Source of the DNA: Chloroflexota bacterium
GTDB lineage: Bacteria; Chloroflexota; UBA4733
Assembly (NCBI GenBank): GCA_023489405.1
Contig: JAMDCW010000072.1
Location: 1-10,081 of the forward strand
Direction of reading: 5' to 3'
Length of the DNA: 10,081 bases
Below are positions 6,484 through 10,081 of this stretch, one piece after another. The notes under the pieces were generated by a model. That model saw only the letters and a program-made list of their open reading frames with translations. It had not been told where the DNA came from and searched no databases. Numbering within the stretch: position 1 is the stretch's first letter; the number at the start of each line of letters is the position of its first letter. The position numbers were made by a program, and so were the translations under genes.

Positions 6484-7686
6484 TTGAGGCGATTTCTCTG
6501 GTTGCTTCTGCTCCCTCTTCTCATACTGCCACTGGCAAGCTGTGGACACAGCCAGGTCCTTACCGGTGTGGGCTTTTCCAAGACGACGATCTCCCCCAAC
6601 GGCCATTCCACCGATCCCTCGACAGATCTCTTCTACACCCTCCATCGCCGCGCCGATGTCACCATCTCCTTCAAGGGCCTCAACGGCTCCTCTCATCTCC
6701 TGCGCGATCATCAGACTCGCACCGCAGGTCACTACGCTCTTGTCTTCAATGGTGCCTACAATAACCATGTCCTTCCCAATGGCACCTATACATTCACTGT
6801 CCTCGTCACCGACACGAATACCCGAGCAGCGCTCGATCAGGCGACTGCCACGTTGAACATTACTAATGCCGATACCACTCCCCCTAAGATCATGAGTGCC
6901 CACGTCTTCCCGGAGCTTTTCCACCCCAACGGTAATCTCGGCAGCGACACCGCGACCTTTACCTTCAATCTGTCGAAGCCGGCCAATGTCACCATCTATA
7001 CCGTCGGACCTCAAAGCAGCCCCCACCCTCAGTCCTATGATGTTCTCTACCAGGAGCCCGAACAAGCCGGTCCCAATCAGGCAACTTGGACCGGCCAGAT
7101 CGGCCCGGAACAGTATGTCCCCGACGGATCGTACCAGTGGTTCATCGTTGCCAGAGATGCAGCGGGTAATGTGAGCCAGACCTCTGGCAAGCTGCAGATC
7201 AAAGATAGTGGCATCGCCGCCGCTCGCATCGAAGAAGTCCGCGCTCAAGCAATTGAGAAAGGCCAGCAGCGCCTCATCGAAGTTCAGGTGCGCATCTATA
7301 ACTACGGTTACGCCGTACTCTACGGCGACAATGAACCCCCTGCTCCACAACCTGGCTTCGTCTATGGCTCCCTCGAAGCAAGCTATCTCCAAGGACCACC
7401 CTTCGGCCCCGGATGGGGGGAACAGGCATTCGGACGGGCGGGCACCTACAGCATCGGCATCAGTTTCTCTCAACGCCCGAATACCTTAGCGCCTCCCTAC
7501 CCCTTCCGCTGGAGTATCGGCGCCCCTCTTCCACCACGTCACTCCCGCGTGGTTACCGGCTACATCAAAATTCCCCAAAACTATCACGGCACGCTGACCT
7601 TCTACGCTGGCATCATCCATGAAGGTCAAGGCATCCTCAATGGTCAAGACCATATCTACGTCAACCAGCCATTGGTGTTGCCCTAG
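6484..7686 (+). CDS. Secreted lipoprotein with two FlgD-like Ig domains
   Basis: From the TTG at 6484 the product has 400 residues. The first 20 form a lipoprotein signal peptide: RR at 2-3, a leucine-rich core and the lipobox LASC with the lipidated C20. Two FlgD-type Ig-like modules follow, about residues 28-128 and 135-240. Each has the family landmarks: a SPNG or HPNG turn near the start, a VTI strand, and LPNGTYTFTV or VPDGSYQWFI near the end. Residues 243-400 form a third, beta-rich domain I do not recognise, with YNYGYAVLYG, YPFRWSIG and FYAGIIHEGQG. No catalytic motif is visible, so an adhesive or scaffolding role at the outer face of the membrane is likely, but this is inference. The gene diverges from the acyltransferase; the 159 bases between them must carry both promoters. 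A longer start at ATG 6454 would add ten charged residues. Confidence 0.8.
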   Translation: MRRFLWLLLLPLLILPLASCGHSQVLTGVGFSKTTISPNGHSTDPSTDLFYTLHRRADVTISFKGLNGSSHLLRDHQTRTAGHYALVFNGAYNNHVLPNGTYTFTVLVTDTNTRAALDQATATLNITNADTTPPKIMSAHVFPELFHPNGNLGSDTATFTFNLSKPANVTIYTVGPQSSPHPQSYDVLYQEPEQAGPNQATWTGQIGPEQYVPDGSYQWFIVARDAAGNVSQTSGKLQIKDSGIAAARIEEVRAQAIEKGQQRLIEVQVRIYNYGYAVLYGDNEPPAPQPGFVYGSLEASYLQGPPFGPGWGEQAFGRAGTYSIGISFSQRPNTLAPPYPFRWSIGAPLPPRHSRVVTGYIKIPQNYHGTLTFYAGIIHEGQGILNGQDHIYVNQPLVLP

Positions 7687-7842
7687 CCCTCTCCGTACAG
7701 AATCCAGGGATTATCCCGCCGAGTGACACTTGCTCCCGACAGCAATAGATCCAGCACGTCTGAACGTGGGTCTTCGCCCCTTCTCATCTCTTTCCAATGT
7801 TTGGGTCGTAGGCTGCCGCCATCTTACCCCCCATTATCTCCC

Positions 7843-7871
7843 TTGACAAAGAGCACCTACGAATGGATAAT
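7843..7871 (+). promoter_or_regulatory. Sigma70-type promoter of the PerR-like/VIT operon
   Basis: A perfect -35 TTGACA (7843-7848) is followed after 17 bases by GATAAT (7866-7871), five of six matches to the -10 consensus. Transcription should start near 7878, giving a leader of only about 16 bases before the ATG at 7894. This is the strongest promoter by eye in the window. Confidence 0.8.
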
Positions 7872-7879
7872 AATTCTTA
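7865..7879. promoter_or_regulatory. Candidate PerR/Fur box overlapping the -10
   Basis: The 15 bases match the Bacillus subtilis PerR box (TTATAATnATTATAA) at 10 of 14 defined positions, with an intact ATAAT-n-ATT centre. They cover the -10 and the start region, so a bound repressor would block transcription. A second inverted repeat, ATTCTT-4-AAGAAT, lies at 7873-7888 and overlaps it, possibly a second dimer site. Autoregulation by the downstream Fur-family protein is the natural reading, but it is inference. Confidence 0.6.
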
Positions 7880-7893
7880 GAAAAGAATGACTG

Positions 7894-8370
7894 ATGAAAA
7901 GTATTCAGGACCTTATCGAACGTTTGCGAGCCACCGGGGGTAAAGTCACCCCTCAGCGCCTCTTCTTATTTAGAGTGCTTGGGAGTGCCACAAACCATCC
8001 CACAGCCGAAGAGCTCTACGAGACACTTCGCCATGAGCTTCCGACACTTTCCCTCGGAACCGTCTACAAAATTCTGAACGAGCTCGTCGAGCTCGGTGAG
8101 CTTGATACTGTCGATAGTGGCGATGGCCTTACCCGCTACGACCCAGACACAGCACCGCATGCTCACCTGCGCTGTATCCGATGTGGCGCCTTCCAGGATT
8201 GCCCACTGGAGCTTCTCGATGTGAAGACTCCGGAACACATCAACGGCTTCGTCGTCACGAACCAGCGAATCGTCCTCGAAGGTTACTGCGCTACGTGTGC
8301 ACAGACAAAGCCCATAGGATTGCCCAATTCCCAAAGGACAAGAGAAAGGCGTACCCCTAGTGGATGCTAG
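7894..8370 (+). CDS. Fur-family metalloregulator with PerR-type ligands
   Basis: This 158-residue protein is a Fur-superfamily repressor: an N-terminal winged helix (TPQR at 19-22, recognition region LSLGTVYKIL at 52-61) and a C-terminal dimerisation domain. Two CxxC pairs, C94/C97 and C132/C135, form the structural zinc site. The regulatory metal ligands align by spacing with all five of B. subtilis PerR: H35, D83, H89, H91 and D102 correspond to H37, D85, H91, H93 and D104. The aspartate at the last position is the one reported to favour peroxide sensing over pure iron sensing. I therefore favour a PerR-like peroxide/Fe-Mn sensor, though a Fur or Zur role is possible. The leader is short and the Shine-Dalgarno is weak. 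The 3' end overlaps the VIT gene by 11 bases. A basic, Ser/Thr/Arg-rich tail (146-158) is unusual for the family. Confidence 0.88.
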   Translation: MKSIQDLIERLRATGGKVTPQRLFLFRVLGSATNHPTAEELYETLRHELPTLSLGTVYKILNELVELGELDTVDSGDGLTRYDPDTAPHAHLRCIRCGAFQDCPLELLDVKTPEHINGFVVTNQRIVLEGYCATCAQTKPIGLPNSQRTRERRTPSGC

Positions 8371-8881
8371 CCGTGCCGTTCAGAACGTTGATTCCCGATC
8401 GACTGCCCGGGGCCACAGTCAAGAGTTCGTCCTCCAAGTTATCCAGCCTGGCCTCGCCGGATTGATGGATGGCTCGGTTTCCACGCTCGCGCCGATTTTC
8501 GCAACTGCCTTCGCTACGCATACGTCTCATACCGCCTTTCTCGTCGGCCTGGCAGCGGCTGTTGGCGCCGGCATCAGCATGGGCTTTTCCGAAGGCCTTT
8601 CCGATGACGGTACGCTCACTGGCCGCGGCCATCCCCTCAAGCGCGGTAGCATCACCGGAATAATGACCTTCTTTGGCGGTATTTTCCACTCCCTTCCTTT
8701 CCTCCTCTCCTCCTACTTCTTGGCGCTCGCCCTCGCTTGTGCCGTGGTCGGCGTCGAGCTCGTCGTCATCGCCTTCATCCGCTATCGTTTCTTCGCCAGC
8801 TCCTTCCTCCGTTCGGTGATCCAAGTAGTCGTTGGTGGAGGGCTCGTCTTCGCCGCAGGAATCATCATCGGCAACTCCTAA
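8360..8881 (+). CDS. VIT/CCC1-family iron transporter, MbfA-like membrane domain
   Basis: This 173-residue protein has about five membrane helices (roughly 28-53, 58-80, 97-116, 118-142, 148-171) and belongs to the VIT1/CCC1 family of iron and manganese transporters. D37-G38 in the first helix and SMGFSEGLSDDG (73-84), followed by LTGRGHP (86-92), match from memory the C-terminal membrane half of MbfA, a rhizobial iron exporter. MbfA has a ferritin-like (rubrerythrin) domain before this part; here it is missing, and a 20-residue hydrophilic N-terminus takes its place. The start is GTG at 8360, with GAGAAAGG ending ten bases upstream inside the regulator gene; the 11-base overlap suggests translational coupling. 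The likely role is export of Fe2+ (or Mn2+) across the cytoplasmic membrane under control of the upstream regulator. Direction of transport is inferred from MbfA. Confidence 0.82.
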   Translation: MDASRAVQNVDSRSTARGHSQEFVLQVIQPGLAGLMDGSVSTLAPIFATAFATHTSHTAFLVGLAAAVGAGISMGFSEGLSDDGTLTGRGHPLKRGSITGIMTFFGGIFHSLPFLLSSYFLALALACAVVGVELVVIAFIRYRFFASSFLRSVIQVVVGGGLVFAAGIIIGNS

Positions 8882-8986
8882 CATAGCCTGTCGCCTATAC
8901 TGCCCTGGTACACTGTCGGCGTTGCCGTAGCAAAGACGGTGCACCTGTGGACTCTGCGATTGAGCTTAGAGGAGAACAGCGAGGCG

Positions 8987-9616
8987 ATGAGACTCTACTT
9001 GGTCCGTCATGGACAGTCGGAAGGCAATGTCAACTCTGCAGCCGGAGCGGATTGCACCCTGACACCCTACGGTGAGGAACAAGCCTTCCTGGTCGCTCAG
9101 TTTCTTGCTGCTCTCCCCATCACCACCCTCTACTCCAGTCCGTATCGGCGTACGATCACCACCGCTCGCCGTATCGCTGCCAGCCTCAAGCTGCCACTCA
9201 AGCTCCTCCCTAGCGCCCACGAGCACCACGCCGTCCGTCCGCCCGGCTGGATACCGCCTTCACGCTCGGCACTCGAAGAGCGCTACCCTGATCTGCCTAT
9301 CGCCGAAGATATCTCTGAAGAAGGATGGTTGCCGCTTCCAGAGACCGCAGAGCAGGTGCACGAGCGCATGCAGCGCCTCTTCCACTGGCTAAGCTCCCAC
9401 CACAGCCCTGAAGATGGCATCGTCGTCGTTTCTCACGCCTCACCCATTCAGCAGCTCATCGCCGCCGCGAGCGGGCGCTACACCTGGGCTCAAGCAACGA
9501 CCCTGGCTATCGGCAATGCCTCCGTCAGCACCCTTGTCTGTGACAGCCTGTCAATTGTCTTGGAAAGCACCGGCCGCGACGACTTCCTGCGCGTCGAACA
9601 GCCGGCACTTCTCTAA
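8987..9616 (+). CDS. Histidine phosphatase (phosphoglycerate mutase-like)
   Basis: From ATG 8987 this is a 209-residue branch-1 histidine phosphatase. The catalytic RHG motif is R7-H8-G9, followed by QSEGN; the second core arginine is R54 or R55 (SSPYRRT), the acid is probably E79, and the second histidine is H150 (VVVSHASPIQQ). Size and motif order fit the cofactor-dependent phosphoglycerate mutase/GpmB/CobC group. The exact substrate cannot be told from sequence. The ATG at 8987 starts directly before the first conserved strand (RLYLVRHG), with GAGG two bases and AGAGGAG about twelve bases upstream. A GTG at 8939 would add 16 residues not expected in the family. It lies 105 bases after the VIT gene, with no strong promoter between, so it could be cotranscribed with the operon, but a functional link is not evident. 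Confidence 0.88.
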   Translation: MRLYLVRHGQSEGNVNSAAGADCTLTPYGEEQAFLVAQFLAALPITTLYSSPYRRTITTARRIAASLKLPLKLLPSAHEHHAVRPPGWIPPSRSALEERYPDLPIAEDISEEGWLPLPETAEQVHERMQRLFHWLSSHHSPEDGIVVVSHASPIQQLIAAASGRYTWAQATTLAIGNASVSTLVCDSLSIVLESTGRDDFLRVEQPALL

Positions 9617-9658
9617 GTGTCGCAGGTACGTGCGAGAGCCCTAGGCCTTTCGTCTCCC

Positions 9659-9688
9659 TCGACACCAATCGCGCCCCTGTGCTATACT
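9659..9688 (+). promoter_or_regulatory. Promoter of the tRNA-Gly gene
   Basis: TCGACA (9659-9664, five of six matches to TTGACA) and TATACT (9683-9688, five of six matches to TATAAT in a TATA core) are separated by 18 bases and end 11 bases before the tRNA, the right spacing for a short 5' leader. Confidence 0.7.
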
Positions 9689-9690
9689 GC

Positions 9691-10081
9691 TCAGCGCTGG
9701 CGGGCAAGATGTTGTGGTGGCATGTCAGCTTCCCAAGCTGAACGCACGGGTTCGATTCCCGTTGCCCGCTCCATACATTCTAGCCATACCGCTGTCGCCG
9801 CCGGCGTGCACAACCGCACCCATGGTGTCCCTCCGAGCAACGACTGTTCCCAGTATGTGCCGTACCGCCGCCGCCGCTTGTGATAGGTTCGCACCGCATA
9901 GAACAGCAGCGAATCGGCCGTGAGAAACTGCCCCCTCAGTCGTTCCCGCTGCGTATTCCAGAGGAGCTCGCCGGTTCGACAGCGGCGTAACGTCCGCTTC
10001 AATAGCCGGAGAATAATGGTGAACAGCGAATAGTCGAGCCATACGATGAGATCCGCCTGCTCCCACACGAGACCGCGCACA
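9691..10081 (-). CDS. FlaR/adenylate-kinase-like P-loop protein, 3' part
   Basis: The C-terminal half of an AAA/P-loop protein of the kind annotated as adenylate kinase or DNA topology modulation protein FlaR; the start and Walker A region lie beyond the right edge. Visible landmarks are ADLIVWLDYS, the arginine-rich lid RLLKRTLRR, ELLW followed by RE, and TYHKRRRRY, in the order seen in that family. The segment through WVRLCTPAATAVWL fits the family's C-terminal strand. The last 26 or so residues (ATGIEPVRS onward) are encoded by the antisense of the tRNA-Gly gene, with the stop at 9691-9693 just beyond it. The family's usual C-terminus would be near the WLECMER segment, so this tail is probably incidental read-through of the frame. 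A GTG at 10080 is not a believable start. Substrate is unknown. Confidence 0.75.
   Translation of the reverse strand, partial: VRGLVWEQADLIVWLDYSLFTIILRLLKRTLRRCRTGELLWNTQRERLRGQFLTADSLLFYAVRTYHKRRRRYGTYWEQSLLGGTPWVRLCTPAATAVWLECMERATGIEPVRSAWEADMPPQHLARQR
9700..9773 (+). tRNA. tRNA-Gly, anticodon CCC
   Basis: The 74 bases fold as a full cloverleaf. The acceptor stem is GCGGGCA with TGCCCGC (7 pairs), discriminator T, and CCA encoded at 9771-9773. The anticodon stem TCAGC/GCTGA encloses loop TTCCCAA with anticodon CCC at 9732-9734. The T stem ACGGG/CCCGT carries TTCGATT, and the variable loop has 4 bases. The D stem is ATGT/GCAT with loop TGTGGTG, aligning with the common AGTGGTA. The odd points are in the core: position 8 is A instead of U, 14 is U instead of A, and 21 is G instead of A, with an A10-U25 pair. 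The gene reads GGG codons. It lies antisense within the 3' end of the leftward kinase-like gene. Confidence 0.95.

Noticed and set aside
6478..7473. Long minus-strand open frame (331 codons) opposite the lipoprotein gene
   Set aside because: It is the complement of a gene with a clear signal peptide and Ig domains; its translation has no recognisable motif.
7755..7768. CACGT-ctga-ACGTG hairpin after the lipoprotein gene as a terminator
   Set aside because: The stem has only five pairs and no run of T follows, so it does not meet the usual intrinsic terminator pattern.
8896..8914. TATACT and TACACT as promoters for the histidine phosphatase gene
   Set aside because: Neither has a recognisable -35 at 16-18 bases, so the support is too weak to call.
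8357..8944. Minus-strand frame of 195 codons opposite the VIT gene
   Set aside because: Its acidic, repetitive translation is what the complement of a codon-biased membrane protein gene produces; the plus strand has the VIT motifs.

Overview
The window looks like a bacterial chromosome fragment of moderately high G+C, with close gene packing and frequent GTG or TTG starts (korA, the acyltransferase, the YfhO-like gene, the VIT gene, the lipoprotein). The gene set fits a Gram-positive-type or Chloroflexota-like organism: a gamma-alpha fused KorA with KorB, a PatA-like acyltransferase next to a YfhO-family membrane protein, a Fur/PerR-type regulator, and a lipoprotein with FlgD-like Ig domains. 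The lineage is an inference from gene content and is held with low confidence.

Layout. Positions 1-2364 (minus strand) hold korA and korB of a two-subunit 2-oxoacid:ferredoxin oxidoreductase. korB breaks at about position 79, where the sequence turns into a perfect 79-base inverted copy of part of korA. This looks like a chimeric contig end, or else a real inverted duplication. A 318-base region without a gene (2365-2682) separates korA from a plus-strand NUDIX hydrolase. The NUDIX gene converges on, and overlaps by 41 bases, a minus-strand pair: a LpxL/PatA-like acyltransferase (upstream) and a YfhO-family polytopic membrane protein, joined by a 4-base stop/start overlap. A divergent plus-strand gene at 6484-7686 encodes a secreted lipoprotein with two FlgD-like Ig domains and an unrecognised C-terminal domain.

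The most biologically suggestive part is 7843-8881. A strong sigma70-type promoter carries a PerR/Fur-like operator on its -10 box. It drives a regulator that keeps all five PerR metal-sensing ligands, followed with an 11-base overlap by a VIT-type membrane transporter. That transporter resembles the exporter half of MbfA without its ferritin-like domain. The pair reads as a compact, self-regulated, peroxide- or iron-responsive iron-efflux switch. A histidine phosphatase gene follows (8987-9616).

The right end has a tRNA-Gly(CCC) with its own promoter and an unusual core (A8, U14, G21). A minus-strand, FlaR/adenylate-kinase-like P-loop protein enters from the right edge, and its reading frame ends by running through the antisense of the tRNA. 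No insertion sequence, CRISPR array, rRNA, riboswitch or convincing intrinsic terminator was seen.
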